A stretch of 45,314 nucleotides of DNA from an uncultured Eubacteriales bacterium (GTDB lineage Bacteria; Bacillota; Clostridia; Lachnospirales; Lachnospiraceae), in assembly GCA_900314565.1 (NCBI GenBank), contig OMVU01000018.1, forward strand, positions 1 to 45,314, given 5' to 3'. Positions 1 through 8,536 of the stretch are shown piece by piece (positions within the stretch are counted from its first letter, which is position 1; each line of letters starts with the position of its first letter). A model generated the notes under the pieces. That model was not told the origin of the DNA. It made no database searches and worked only from the letters and a program-made list of their open reading frames with translations. The position numbers were made by a program, and so were the translations under genes.

Positions 1-100
1 CTTCCTCCTTGGTATTATGTTGGATTTGGCGATTAGCATTATACCAAAAGGTTGAGCCGTTGGCTCTATTCAATTTACACCATTATATAAGCACTACCAA

Positions 101-436
101 TTTGTTCTCCGCATGTATGCAGTGGTTTTAGGATGTTAGGTACAGCGATGGATTTCATAAGATTTATTCTCCACATGTATGCAGTGATTTTAAGCTGTTA
201 GGTACAGCGATGGATTTCATAAGATTTATTCTCCACATGTATGCAGTGATTTTAAGCTGTTAGGTACAGCGATGGATTTCATAAGATTTGTTCCCCGTAG
301 GTATGCAGTGATTTCCGGTCGTTTAGGTACAGCGATGGATTTCATAAGATTTGTTCCCCGTAGGTATGCAGTGATTTCCGGCCGTTTAGGTACGTCGGTG
401 GATTTTATAAGATATATTCTCCGTAGGTGCTTTGAT
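101..436. repeat. Tandem repeat, 62-63 bp unit, about 5-6 copies
   Basis: The word TACAGCGATGGATTTCATAA begins at 141, 203, 265 and 328, and a diverged copy follows at 391, so the period is 62-63 bp. Each unit also carries TATGCAGTG and (C/G)TGTTAGG or CGTTTAGG. Copies diverge towards the right. Open reading frames across it only reflect the repeat and are not called as genes. The first 100 bases of the window show nothing I can assign. Confidence 0.9.
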
Positions 437-451
437 TTATGGAGAATAATT

Positions 452-637
452 GCTGGAAAGCTGCTTCCTGTGCCTAAACGGCTCACTGAGGCAGAAATCC
501 ATGGAGTACAAAGGCTGGGAAGCTGCTTCCTATGCCTAAACGGCTTACTAAAGCAGAAATCCATGGAGTACGTTGGTTGGAAACAAGCCTCTTGTGCCTA
601 ACGATCCGTAGATTGCTCCCCCAAGTGGATTTCTTTT
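452..637. repeat. Second tandem repeat, 62 bp unit, 3 copies
   Basis: GCTGGAAAGCTGCTTCCTGTGCC at 452 recurs with changes at 514 and 576, giving a period of exactly 62 bp, the same as the array just upstream. The words CCTAAACGGC and GAAATCCAT here are reverse complements of GCCGTTTAGG and ATGGATTTC in the first array, but their relative spacing differs. A common origin in opposite orientation is possible but not shown. Confidence 0.8.
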
Positions 638-896
638 TAAAAACTGTTCGTGACGACATCATCAATTCTAAGCGCTGCTCTGAGTGACGACAGCATTATT
701 TTCGAAGCGTCGTTTGGTCTCACTGTTAATCCATGAATGGCAGTCACAGTTTTTCGCCAGTAATCGGACCCATAGTTTTTCGTGTGGCAAAACAAATATG
801 TCTATGCTATCCTTACATATGAGAAAACACAGGATGAAGCTGAAAAATCTGTGTATTCTTAATGAAGTTAAAGATACAGAAGGGGTGATATTATCA

Positions 897-2789
897 ATGA
901 GTGAGAAAAAGGAACAAACAAGCTTCAAACCTTACGTTTCACACAAAGAAAATCCCAAGGAGCTGACAGTAGCCTCCGTAGTGATCGGTATTCTTCTGGC
1001 GGTGATTTTCGGTGCGGCTAATGCCTACCTGGGTCTCCGCGTCGGTATGACAGTATCCGCATCCATACCTGCTGCGGTCATTTCCATGGCGGTGATGCGC
1101 GTGATCCTGAAAAGGGATTCCGTGCTTGAGAGCAACATGGTCCAGACGATCGGATCGGCCGGCGAGTCTCTGGCCGCGGGCGTTATCTTTACCATGCCGG
1201 TCCTGTTCCTGTGGTCTGCCGAAGGCCTTGTGGATACGCCGGATCTTGTCAGCATTTCCGTCATCGCGATGTGCGGCGGTCTCCTGGGCGTACTGTTCAT
1301 GATCCCGCTGAGAAATGCCCTGATCGTGAAAGAGCACGGCATTCTTCCTTATCCGGAGGGAACCGCATGCGCGGAGGTCCTTCTGGCAGCGGAAGAGGGC
1401 GGAAAAGGAGCAAAGAGCGTTTTCACCGGAATGGGAATTTCAGCACTCTTCAAGTTCCTTGTAGACGGACTGAAGATGGTTTCCGGCGTTGTCACTGTTC
1501 CGATTGCCGCGCTCAAGACGGAGTTCTCCGTTGAAGCATATCCCGCACTGATCGGTGTAGGATATATCTGCGGAAAGGATATTTCAGCCTATATGTTCGC
1601 AGGCGGCATCATCGGCTGGTTCGTCCTGATCCCTGCGATCATCCTCTTCGGAAGCGGAACGGTCCTCTATCCGGGTACAACGACTATCGCGGAAATGTAC
1701 GCAGACGGTGGCGCAAGCGCGATCTGGAGCAACTATATCCGCTATATCGGTTCCGGAATGGTCGCTGCCGGCGGTATCATCAGTCTTGTAAAATCCCTGC
1801 CGCTTATTGCGACGACATTCCGTGACACACTGAAAGGAATGAAAGGATCCAAGGCGGATTCCGGAAAGAGAACAGAACGGGATCTTGATATGCGGCTGGT
1901 GCTGGCCGGTGTCGCTGCAATTATCCTGCTCATCTGGATGCTGCCGCAGGTTCCGGTAGCCCTTCCGGGAGCTCTTCTGATCGCTGTTTTCGGATTCTTC
2001 TTCGGAGCAGTAGCCTCCCGTATCGTCGGTCTTGTCGGAAGCAGCAACAGCCCGGTCTCGGGTATGACGATTGCGACCCTGCTCTTTGCGACATTTATTC
2101 TGAAAGCAACAGGAGATGTCGGGATGCACGGAATGATCGGCGCCATCACGATCGGCTCCATCATCTGCATCGTTGCTGCTATCTCCGGAGATACATCGCA
2201 GGATCTTAAGACCGGTTTCCTTCTCGGCGCAACGCCGAAGAAACAGCAGATCGGAGAGATTATCGGCTGTGTTGCTTCCGCAATAGCGATCGGAGGCGTG
2301 CTGGTACTCCTTAACAGTGCATGGGGATTCGGTACAAGAGAACTTGCTGCACCGCAGGCAACGCTTATGAAAATGATCGTTGAGGGCGTTATGCAGGGCA
2401 ATCTTCCCTGGCCGCTCATCTTTATCGGTATCTTTATCGCGGTCGCGATCGAGATCATGGGCCTGCCGGTCCTTCCGATTGCTATCGGTCTCTATCTTCC
2501 GCTGGAGCTTTCCTCGACGATCATGATCGGCGGTGTGATCCGGTGGATCACGGACAAGCGTGCGAAGAAGAGCGAGAAAGAAAATGAGACCGGCGGCGGA
2601 ATCCTTTTCAGCTCGGGTATGATCGCGGGCGAAGGAATTGTCGGGATTCTGCTTGCGATCCTTGCCGTTACAGGTATTGCGGATAAGCTGGATATCTCCT
2701 CGTTCCTGAATCTGGGAATGATCGGCGGCGTGGCCGTACTTGTGCTTATGAGCGCCGGCCTTGTCCTGTCTGCGAGACAGAGCAGATAA
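897..2789 (+). CDS. OPT-family oligopeptide transporter
   Basis: The product is a polytopic inner-membrane secondary transporter, 630 residues, that should import small peptides or a related chelate with protons. The start at 897 is chosen because AGAAGGGGTG lies 8-15 bases upstream; the open frame runs back to 684 but that stretch has no hydrophobic or family-like sequence. Around residues 40-110 the family signature is visible: AYLGLRVGMTVSASIPAAV, then NMVQTIGSAGESLAAGVIF. About 14-16 membrane segments follow, and the C-terminal segment contains GLPVLPIAIGLYLPLELSS, also typical of prokaryotic OPT proteins. The extreme C terminus (LSARQSR) is the first unit of a 27-bp tandem array that continues past the stop. 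Nothing nearby suggests the substrate. The family call is firm; the substrate is unknown. Confidence 0.93.
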   Translation: MSEKKEQTSFKPYVSHKENPKELTVASVVIGILLAVIFGAANAYLGLRVGMTVSASIPAAVISMAVMRVILKRDSVLESNMVQTIGSAGESLAAGVIFTMPVLFLWSAEGLVDTPDLVSISVIAMCGGLLGVLFMIPLRNALIVKEHGILPYPEGTACAEVLLAAEEGGKGAKSVFTGMGISALFKFLVDGLKMVSGVVTVPIAALKTEFSVEAYPALIGVGYICGKDISAYMFAGGIIGWFVLIPAIILFGSGTVLYPGTTTIAEMYADGGASAIWSNYIRYIGSGMVAAGGIISLVKSLPLIATTFRDTLKGMKGSKADSGKRTERDLDMRLVLAGVAAIILLIWMLPQVPVALPGALLIAVFGFFFGAVASRIVGLVGSSNSPVSGMTIATLLFATFILKATGDVGMHGMIGAITIGSIICIVAAISGDTSQDLKTGFLLGATPKKQQIGEIIGCVASAIAIGGVLVLLNSAWGFGTRELAAPQATLMKMIVEGVMQGNLPWPLIFIGIFIAVAIEIMGLPVLPIAIGLYLPLELSSTIMIGGVIRWITDKRAKKSEKENETGGGILFSSGMIAGEGIVGILLAILAVTGIADKLDISSFLNLGMIGGVAVLVLMSAGLVLSARQSR

Positions 2790-2978
2790 CTGAAATCTGC
2801 TAGACAGAGCAAATAACTGAAATCTGCGGGACAGAACAAGCAAATGAAATCTGCAGGACAGAACAAGCAAATGAAATCTGCGGGACAGAGCAAGTAACTG
2901 AAATCTGCGGGACAGAGCAAGTAACTGAAATCTGCTAGACAGAGCAAATAACTGAAATCTGCAGGACAGAGCAGGTAA
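2790..2978. repeat. Tandem repeat, 27 bp unit, 7 copies
   Basis: Seven 27-bp units follow the stop codon of the OPT gene without a gap. Each has the form (C/A)TGAAATCTGC..GACAGA.CAA.TAA and would encode LKSARQSK-stop or close variants in the gene's own frame. The final codons of the OPT gene (2766-2789) match the second half of the unit, so the array appears to have grown from the end of the gene. Confidence 0.95.
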
Positions 2979-3047
2979 ATGAAGTGAGATTCAGTTTCAG
3001 TCTTCGGCTTGGTTAAGAACGCCGAGGCAATCCTGATAAAAGAAAAG

Positions 3048-3101
3048 AACTGCCGTATTTCATTCGGTTCAAAGACAGACCGAATAAAATACGGCAGTTT
3101 T
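3048..3101. terminator. Bidirectional intrinsic terminator
   Basis: AACTGCCGTATT at 3048 and AATACGGCAGTT near 3088 form the base of a long stem, extended by ATTCGGT/ACCGAAT around a short loop. It is followed by TTTTC on the plus strand and by GTTCTTTTCTTTT on the minus strand. It can end the OPT transcript and the convergent rpiB-phosphohexomutase transcript. Confidence 0.85.
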
Positions 3102-3142
3102 CATATTTTTATGCTGTCAGGCAGATGAATTGATTGTCAGCT

Positions 3143-3300
3143 GCCTTCTGAGGCATGTTGTGCAGGAAGCCTGTCGTGCCTTCTGAGGCATGTTGTGCAG
3201 GAAGCCTGTCGTGCCTTCTGAGGCATGTTGTGCAGGAAGCCTGTCGTGCCTTCTGAGGAATACCGTGCAGGAGGCCTGCCGTGCCGTCAGAGCTGTGCAG
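3143..3300. repeat. Tandem repeat, 35 bp unit, 4 copies plus a degenerate fifth
   Basis: GCCTTCTGAGGCATGTTGTG begins at 3143, 3178 and 3213; a diverged unit starts at 3248 and a degenerate one at 3283. The array ends a few bases short of the stop codon of the convergent phosphohexomutase gene. Confidence 0.92.
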
Positions 3301-3308
3301 GACAGGAG

Positions 3309-4814
3309 TTATCGGTAAAGACGGTCATGCTCCGCAAAGAAAGATTCCAACCGTCCCTCGATGATCTTTGTTCCGCCGGCAGCCTGCGCCTCCAGATTGA
3401 TCGGGATGACCGGATCATGCAGGGACATGCGGATCAGCATCCAGCCCTGAACTTCGTCATCGTCAAAGCTGATACGGACCCCCTCGTAGTTGGGAGAGAC
3501 AATGTGGAATCGCGGGTCCTTCTCTGCAAATGCCTCGAAGTCCGTAAGGACCTGCTTTCCATACTCTGCGAAATTATCGCCTTTTATGGTGTAACGGATC
3601 TCTGCGGATTCGGCAGGTGCGCCGAGCGTGCTGATGAGATCCTTGATACTGCGCCCTTCCGCACGGAGCCGGGCAGCCTTGCAGATGATTTTTACGCAGA
3701 GGTATGCGCCGTCGTCGGAGAAATAGTTCTCCTTCAGAGCGCCGTGCCCGCTTGTCTCGATCGCCAGCGGGCAGTTGATGCCGGCCGCGTTCAGCTCGAT
3801 CCCCTTATTGATCACATTCTTGTAGCCTCTCTTGAATCGGAGATGCTTCATCCCGAGATCCTTCTCGAGGAAGACGGCAAGCTCGTCGCTGGTGACAGAG
3901 TCGGTGACGATCGTTGCTCCGGGATTCTTCTCCTGTAAAATGGCAGCCATGAGGGCAATCAGCGTATTGCGGTTGACTTCGGATCCGTCGGAGAAAACCG
4001 CTGCGCCGCGGTCTCCGTCACAGTCGAAAATCACGCCGAGGTCAGCCCCGGAGGAGATGACTGCGCTCGATATAGCGGCCATGGCGACCGGATTTTCCGG
4101 GTTCGGAACATGGTTCGGGAAATTTCCGTCCGGATCCAGATAGACGCTCCCGCTGATATCAGCCCCCAGCGGTTCGAGTATGCGGGAGGCGAAGAAGCCG
4201 GACGCGCCGTTCCCTGCGTCGACGACGATATGCAGTCCCAGGAGAGGATGGTCGTAATCGTCCGCGTTGACCTCCTCTTTGATGATGTCCATCATGCGGC
4301 TGCTGTAAGCGGAGACCAGATCGAAGCTTTCAGCGGAAACTGACTCACTTACAGAGATATTTTTTTCGGATGCAGTCTTAAGGATCTCCGTGATATCCGC
4401 CTTCTCGAGACCACCGTCTTTCGTAAAGAATTTCAGTCCGTTGCGGTTAAAGGGAAGGTGGCTTGCCGTGATCATGACGGCCCCGTCGAACGCGCTCTCA
4501 GGAAGGATCGTCGAGATGAAGAGGGAAGGAGTGGACGCGAGTCCACAGTCGTATGCATGGGCTCCGGAAAGCCCGGACAGGACGCCGTTCTTCAGGATAT
4601 CCGCGGTGAGACGGCTGTCATGTCCCACACCGACCTTCAGCTCAGACGCGGGTTTTCCGGTCTTTTTTTCAAGCCATGCAAGAAATCCTGCCGCAATGTC
4701 CGCGGCGATTTCGGGCGTCAGGTTTTTGGGTTCCTTTTCGGTGGCGATAGCGCTTCCGCGTACATCGCTGCCGTTCTGGAGCGGTTTAAAGATCTTTTCG
4801 TAACGTTCGTTCAT
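3309..4814 (-). CDS. Phosphomannomutase/phosphoglucomutase (alpha-D-phosphohexomutase)
   Basis: The product is a cytoplasmic enzyme of 501 residues that interconverts hexose 6-phosphate and hexose 1-phosphate, feeding nucleotide-sugar synthesis. Domain 1 has VGHDSR (about residues 63-68) and the phospho-serine loop TASHLPFNRNG with Ser118. The metal loop DCDGDRG (Asp264, 266, 268) is intact, and a sugar-binding ETSGHGALKE motif is near 355-365. The phospho-serine loop reads SHLP rather than the commoner SHNP, as in a known subgroup of these enzymes. The start at 4814 has AGGGAGG just upstream. It lies 24 bases behind rpiB and is probably cotranscribed with it. Whether mannose or glucose phosphate is preferred cannot be told from sequence. 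Confidence 0.93.
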   Translation of the reverse strand: MNERYEKIFKPLQNGSDVRGSAIATEKEPKNLTPEIAADIAAGFLAWLEKKTGKPASELKVGVGHDSRLTADILKNGVLSGLSGAHAYDCGLASTPSLFISTILPESAFDGAVMITASHLPFNRNGLKFFTKDGGLEKADITEILKTASEKNISVSESVSAESFDLVSAYSSRMMDIIKEEVNADDYDHPLLGLHIVVDAGNGASGFFASRILEPLGADISGSVYLDPDGNFPNHVPNPENPVAMAAISSAVISSGADLGVIFDCDGDRGAAVFSDGSEVNRNTLIALMAAILQEKNPGATIVTDSVTSDELAVFLEKDLGMKHLRFKRGYKNVINKGIELNAAGINCPLAIETSGHGALKENYFSDDGAYLCVKIICKAARLRAEGRSIKDLISTLGAPAESAEIRYTIKGDNFAEYGKQVLTDFEAFAEKDPRFHIVSPNYEGVRISFDDDEVQGWMLIRMSLHDPVIPINLEAQAAGGTKIIEGRLESFFAEHDRLYR

Positions 4815-4838
4815 AACGACCTCCCTAAAAAGGTGGAA

Positions 4839-5267
4839 TCAGCCCTCAATCTTGTCGATTCTTCTCTGATGCTTCTCCATCTGGGAAAATTCAGTATTGA
4901 GCCAGGTATCTACGATATCCAGTGCAAGGAATTCTCCGGTGATGCCGGCGCCGAGCGCGAGGATATTGGAGTCATTGTGTTCCCTGGTAAGTCTCGCCAT
5001 TGTCACGCTTGTGCAGAGAGCGCAGCGTATTCCGGAGATTTTGTTGCAGACGATCGAAACGCCTATACCGGTCGTGCAGATGACGATGCCGCGCTCCGCC
5101 TCGCCGGAAGCGACTGCCTGCGCTGCGGGGCGGACCATGTCCGGATAATCGCAGGAATCTGTGCTGTAGCATCCGAAATCTTTGACTTCAAGTCCCTTTT
5201 CCGTAAGGTGCTCGATAATTTTTGTCTTCAGGTTGAATCCGCCATGATCAGAAGCAATTGCTATCAT
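4839..5267 (-). CDS. rpiB: Ribose 5-phosphate isomerase B (RpiB/LacAB family)
   Basis: The product (142 residues) should isomerise ribose 5-phosphate and ribulose 5-phosphate in the non-oxidative pentose phosphate pathway. The start ATG at 5267 is fixed by AAGGAGGTTTC just upstream; the longer frame to 5342 would run through the promoter. Visible motifs are ASDHGG (Asp7, His8), DFGCYSTDSCDYPD, the catalytic-cysteine loop VICTTGIGVSI with Cys64 (most relatives have GTGIG), and HNDSNILALG. Members of this family also act on galactose, allose or tetrulose phosphates, so another sugar phosphate is possible. It is the first gene of an operon with the phosphohexomutase. Confidence 0.92.
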   Translation of the reverse strand: MIAIASDHGGFNLKTKIIEHLTEKGLEVKDFGCYSTDSCDYPDMVRPAAQAVASGEAERGIVICTTGIGVSIVCNKISGIRCALCTSVTMARLTREHNDSNILALGAGITGEFLALDIVDTWLNTEFSQMEKHQRRIDKIEG

Positions 5268-5304
5268 AAGAAACCTCCTTGGTAAAGAGTGGTTATGTGA
5301 TTGA

Positions 5305-5319
5305 TTATGAAAATCATAA
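5305..5319. promoter_or_regulatory. Inverted repeat over the rpiB -10, possible operator
   Basis: TTATGA-AAA-TCATAA is a perfect inverted repeat that overlaps the -10 hexamer of the rpiB promoter, a position suited to repression. The binding protein is not known. The call is inference from symmetry and position. Confidence 0.45.
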
Positions 5320-5342
5320 CTGTTATCCGTTCGTCCTGTCAA
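5313..5342 (-). promoter_or_regulatory. Sigma-A promoter of the rpiB operon
   Basis: On the minus strand TTGACA (5342-5337) is followed after 18 bases by TATGAT (5318-5313), 46 bases ahead of the rpiB start codon. Confidence 0.75.
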
Positions 5343-5512
5343 TAAGTGCGGATGCGATGTGCTTCGATATTCTCTGAGCAGGAGCCCGACATACTGAGAA
5401 ATAATGCGGCCGCTTTGGAGTGTCTGACTTCATCGTTTGAAAAACAACCGGCGCATTCTCGTGTTTTCAAACATGAGCTTCACTGTGCGGCGGGCTGTAT
5501 TATTCAGACCGA

Positions 5513-5530
5513 TATGATATATTTATCATA
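5513..5530. promoter_or_regulatory. Inverted repeat ahead of the saccharopine-dehydrogenase-like gene
   Basis: TATGATATATTTATCATA is a perfect inverted repeat (TATGATA, 4-base centre, TATCATA) 71 bases ahead of the start at 5602. It shares the half-site letters TATGA/TCATA with the repeat in the divergent rpiB promoter, though the spacing differs. It is a possible operator. Apart from this, 5343-5601 holds no clear gene. Confidence 0.4.
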
Positions 5531-5601
5531 GCAGCTTGAACGTATGGATATTGTGTTCGCAACTGCCCGGTTGTGTTCATAAGGAAAGGAAGTGTACCCG
5601 G

Positions 5602-6780
5602 ATGAAAGCCGGGGTCATTGGATACGGTGTGCAGGGGAGTGCGGTGGTCTCTATCCTGGAAAAGACATCTGATATTACGGAAATCATTGTGATCGACAGC
5701 AGCAGTGACAAAATCAGACGTTGTGAGAAAGTCTCCGATCCGGGGAAAGTCAGAGCCTTTTGCGCTGACGTGGCAGATATTCTCAGAATGAATCATTATC
5801 TTGAGGGCTGCGGAGTAATTTTTGACATGCTCACGCCGGAGCTTTCGGAAAGTATATTGAAGATCGCCCTGCAGAATGATGCAAATTATATCAGCACAGC
5901 CTTCGATGAGCCCTTCTGGAGCGCAATCATTAATGGTCAGGAACTGCCTTATCAAAAAGAGTTTCAGGAAAAAGGCCTGGTCGCCCTGCTGGGATGCGGG
6001 GACAGTCCGGGGCTGGTCAATGTTTTTGTAAAAAAGTACTGTGACTGTTTTGACAAAGTGACTGATATAGAGATGTACGGGGCGTACAAAAAGGGCGCTT
6101 CGGGGCTCCTTCTGGGATGGGATCCGGGGTGGTCGCAAAAGCAGGCATATAAAGATTACATTTCAAACCCTGCAGTATTTCGTGACGGACAGTTTATGTT
6201 CCTTTCTCCCTTTGCGGAGATCGAGACGAAAGAAATCTATCAATACGGGCAGAGGACATTGGCCGCGCATTCCCATGAAGAGTGCTATTCGCTTCCGCTG
6301 AATATCAAAAAGGGTCTGAAGAACTGCATTTTTAAGTATGAGGTGGATCCTGCAGCTGCGCTTCTCTATTCTCTCGGATTCAGGCTTTCGAAAAAAGTGC
6401 AGGTCGGGGATACAGAGGTTTCTGTCGTCGAGTGCCTGAACAAACTGTTTGAAGAACAGGGAAGCGTCCCGGCATTGAGCGATGAAAATGAATACACTAC
6501 AACGATAAATATCCATGGAATTTCCGGAGGAAAAGAAGGCGATATTACTGTTGCCCTGCCTCCGATCTATGCAGACAAAAAGCGGACGGTGGAGCAATTC
6601 GGAGTTCTGCATGTCGAGGTCGCGCTGCCGGCGGTCCTTGGAATGAAGTGTATGAAGAGCCTTGATCCGGGGGTCCATTTTGCTGAGGAGCTCATTCCGG
6701 CGGAGTTTACGGACTGCCTCAATGAGCTGCTTCCGTATCAGGAGGTCGTGCTCAGAGATACGGCAGGGATTTTGTCCTGA
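5602..6780 (+). CDS. Saccharopine dehydrogenase family protein
   Basis: The product has 392 residues, the usual length for the family. The N-terminal Rossmann fold is clear: MKAGVIGYGVQGSAVVS (GxGxxG at residues 7-12), then VIDSSSDKI as the second strand that would contact the NAD(P) ribose. A loop GCGDSPGLVNVFVKKYCD in the middle is typical of saccharopine reductases and of carboxynorspermidine or homospermidine synthase relatives. Residues 1-22 of the longer frame back to 5536 are unlike the family; AAGGAAAGGAAG lies 9-20 bases before 5602. It is followed 103 bases later by pdxA in the same direction. The substrate is undetermined; a polyamine or opine-like conjugate is as likely as saccharopine. 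Confidence 0.8.
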   Translation: MKAGVIGYGVQGSAVVSILEKTSDITEIIVIDSSSDKIRRCEKVSDPGKVRAFCADVADILRMNHYLEGCGVIFDMLTPELSESILKIALQNDANYISTAFDEPFWSAIINGQELPYQKEFQEKGLVALLGCGDSPGLVNVFVKKYCDCFDKVTDIEMYGAYKKGASGLLLGWDPGWSQKQAYKDYISNPAVFRDGQFMFLSPFAEIETKEIYQYGQRTLAAHSHEECYSLPLNIKKGLKNCIFKYEVDPAAALLYSLGFRLSKKVQVGDTEVSVVECLNKLFEEQGSVPALSDENEYTTTINIHGISGGKEGDITVALPPIYADKKRTVEQFGVLHVEVALPAVLGMKCMKSLDPGVHFAEELIPAEFTDCLNELLPYQEVVLRDTAGILS

Positions 6781-6883
6781 GTGTCTTCCGGATGGAAGAC
6801 TGCGGAAATATTCTGCTTCGAATGATATTCATCTGACAGTTTCAGTCTGAAAGAAATACACGTATACAGAGGAGGGAAAATAC

Positions 6884-7912
6884 TTGAAAAAACCAATCAT
6901 TGCAGTACCGATCGGCGATCCGGCGGGTGTCGGCCCCGAGATCGTTTCAATGGCGCTGGCGGACGCCGGCACACAAAGTATTGCGGACTGTATCATTATC
7001 GGGGATAAGCAGGTCATGGAGAAGGCGATCGCCATCACAGGCGTATCGCTTCAGATCAATGTCGTGAAGGAACCCGAAGAGGGAGATTACAGGCCGGGCG
7101 TTATGAATCTGATCGATCTTTCCAATATTGATCAGTCAGTTTTTGAATACGGAAAAGTGCAGGCCATGTGCGGAAAAGCTGCATATGCCTATATTGCAAA
7201 AAGTATTGAGCTTACGATGAACGGAAAGGCGGCAGCAGTCGCGACGACGCCGATCAACAAAGAATCACTGCACGCAGCCGAAGTTCCTTTTATCGGGCAT
7301 ACCGAGATCTTCGGGGCTCTGACAGGTACCGAAGACCCTCTTACTATGTTCGAGACCAATGGCCTGCGCGTCTTTTTCCTGACCCGCCACCTGTCCCTGA
7401 GGGATATGCTTGATCAGATCACAAAGGAAAACATTATCGCCTGCGCAGTGCAGTGTATTGAAGCCCTGGAGCGCCTCGGCGTGAAGGACGGAACGATGGC
7501 GGTCGCCGGTCTGAATCCGCACTGCGGTGAGCATGGCCTGTTCGGCTGGGAGGAAGTCAACGAGATCACGCCTGCAGTGGAAGAACTGCAGAAAATGGGG
7601 TACAACGTGGCCGGCCCGATCGGCGCGGACTCGGTGTTCCATCAGGCGGCTCTCGGAAAATACACATGCGTCCTCTCGCTCTATCACGATCAGGGACACA
7701 TTGCAACGAAGACGCTGGACTTTGACAGGACGATTTCCATCACGAACGGGATGCCGATCCTTCGCACGAGCGTGGATCACGGCACGGCGTTTGATATTGC
7801 GGGGAAGGGAATCGTGAGCCCGGTCAGCATGATCGAAGCAATCAGGCTGGCGGCGAAATACGCACCGAATTTCAGAAGCAGAGAAAGAGGGGAAGACTAT
7901 GGCTATCAATGA
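6884..7912 (+). CDS. pdxA: 4-hydroxythreonine-4-phosphate dehydrogenase family (PdxA/PdxA2)
   Basis: The product (342 residues) is a metal-dependent NAD(P) dehydrogenase. PdxA proper acts in the DXP-dependent vitamin B6 pathway; the PdxA2 branch oxidises 4-phospho-D-threonate or -erythronate. The start is TTG at 6884, set by AGAGGAGGG at 6868-6876; no ATG fits. Family motifs are [15 protein letters not shown] at the N terminus, [22 protein letters not shown] and [10 protein letters not shown], which supply the metal-ligand histidines. No other B6 genes lie nearby, so the catabolic branch is a real alternative. The gene overlaps the start of the arsR gene by 14 bases, suggesting coupled translation. 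Confidence 0.88.
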   Translation: MKKPIIAVPIGDPAGVGPEIVSMALADAGTQSIADCIIIGDKQVMEKAIAITGVSLQINVVKEPEEGDYRPGVMNLIDLSNIDQSVFEYGKVQAMCGKAAYAYIAKSIELTMNGKAAAVATTPINKESLHAAEVPFIGHTEIFGALTGTEDPLTMFETNGLRVFFLTRHLSLRDMLDQITKENIIACAVQCIEALERLGVKDGTMAVAGLNPHCGEHGLFGWEEVNEITPAVEELQKMGYNVAGPIGADSVFHQAALGKYTCVLSLYHDQGHIATKTLDFDRTISITNGMPILRTSVDHGTAFDIAGKGIVSPVSMIEAIRLAAKYAPNFRSRERGEDYGYQ

Positions 7913-8258
7913 TGTGGAACACTGCGAACATACTGAAATACACGCCGAACTGGTCGAGGCAGCCAGAGCGCACATGCCTGCGGAAGATGAGCTCTATGAT
8001 CTTGCGGAGCTCTTTAAGGTCTTCGGGGATTCGACGCGCATCCGTATCCTTTTTGCCCTCTTTGAAAATGAGATCTGCGTCTGCGACCTTGCGGAGCTTC
8101 TCAACATGACGCAGTCAGCGATCTCCCATCAGCTTCGAATCCTGAAGAATGCAAGACTCGTAAAGAGCCGGCGTGAGGGAAAGCAGGTCTTTTATTATCT
8201 GGCGGATGATCATGTTCGAACGATCATCAATCAGGGATTGGATCATATAGAGGAGTAA
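7899..8258 (+). CDS. ArsR/SmtB-family metal-responsive repressor
   Basis: The product (119 residues) is a winged-helix dimer that should release DNA when it binds metal. The recognition helix is [20 protein letters not shown] (about 70-89), followed by the wing [12 protein letters not shown]. Two metal sites can be read. The C-terminal helix has Asp103-x-His105-x10-His116-x2-Glu119, the Zn site of SmtB/CzrA. Near the third helix it has Cys60-Val-Cys62-Asp-Leu, like the thiol site of CadC/ArsR proteins, and the N terminus is rich in His and Cys. The neighbours are a metallochaperone and a P1B ATPase, and a 26-bp operator sits at their promoter, so it most likely controls Zn/Cd efflux. AGAGGGGAAG precedes the ATG. 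Confidence 0.92.
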   Translation: MAINDVEHCEHTEIHAELVEAARAHMPAEDELYDLAELFKVFGDSTRIRILFALFENEICVCDLAELLNMTQSAISHQLRILKNARLVKSRREGKQVFYYLADDHVRTIINQGLDHIEE

Positions 8259-8402
8259 ACGGGGATAAAGTTTCTGAGATTTTTACCGTTCGATGAATGC
8301 GCAAAGTGGAACATCTCTCTTACGCAGCACGCATAATACTGCAGAATGCGCATGAAAGTCTGAATATTGGTACAAATACGCAGGAAAGTTTTGATGTCGG
8401 TA

Positions 8403-8430
8403 TTGACAATTATACAAAGCGTGGTAGAAT
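8403..8430 (+). promoter_or_regulatory. Promoter of the metallochaperone/efflux genes
   Basis: TTGACA (8403-8408) and TAGAAT (8425-8430) are separated by 16 bases. Transcription would start about 8437, inside the palindrome just downstream. Confidence 0.75.
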
Positions 8431-8437
8431 AAAATCA

Positions 8438-8463
8438 AACATATGAATAATTGTTCATATGTT
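8438..8463. promoter_or_regulatory. ArsR/SmtB-type operator
   Basis: A 26-bp palindrome has half-sites AACATATGAATAA and TTGTTCATATGTT, with 12 of 13 pairs matching. The core ATATGAA..TTCATAT is the known pattern for SmtB/CzrA-type repressors. It covers the expected start of transcription, so binding by the upstream ArsR protein would block the chaperone and pump. Confidence 0.85.
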
Positions 8464-8536
8464 GAGAAAAGCAAGCATCGTAAGATCAAAAAAGCTTCAA
8501 ATACATAAAGTCATCAGAAAACGGGGGATCAAACAC

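Noticed and set aside
101-637. Possible CRISPR array
   Set aside because: The whole unit repeats with gradual decay; there are no unique spacers and no cas genes.
1584-2870. Long open frame (428 codons) on the minus strand opposite the OPT gene
   Set aside because: The translation is low-complexity and charged, with no ribosome site or family sequence; it mirrors codon bias of the real gene.
3225-3938. Plus-strand frame opposite the phosphohexomutase, starting in the 35-bp repeat
   Set aside because: It overlaps a well-supported enzyme gene and shows no domain.
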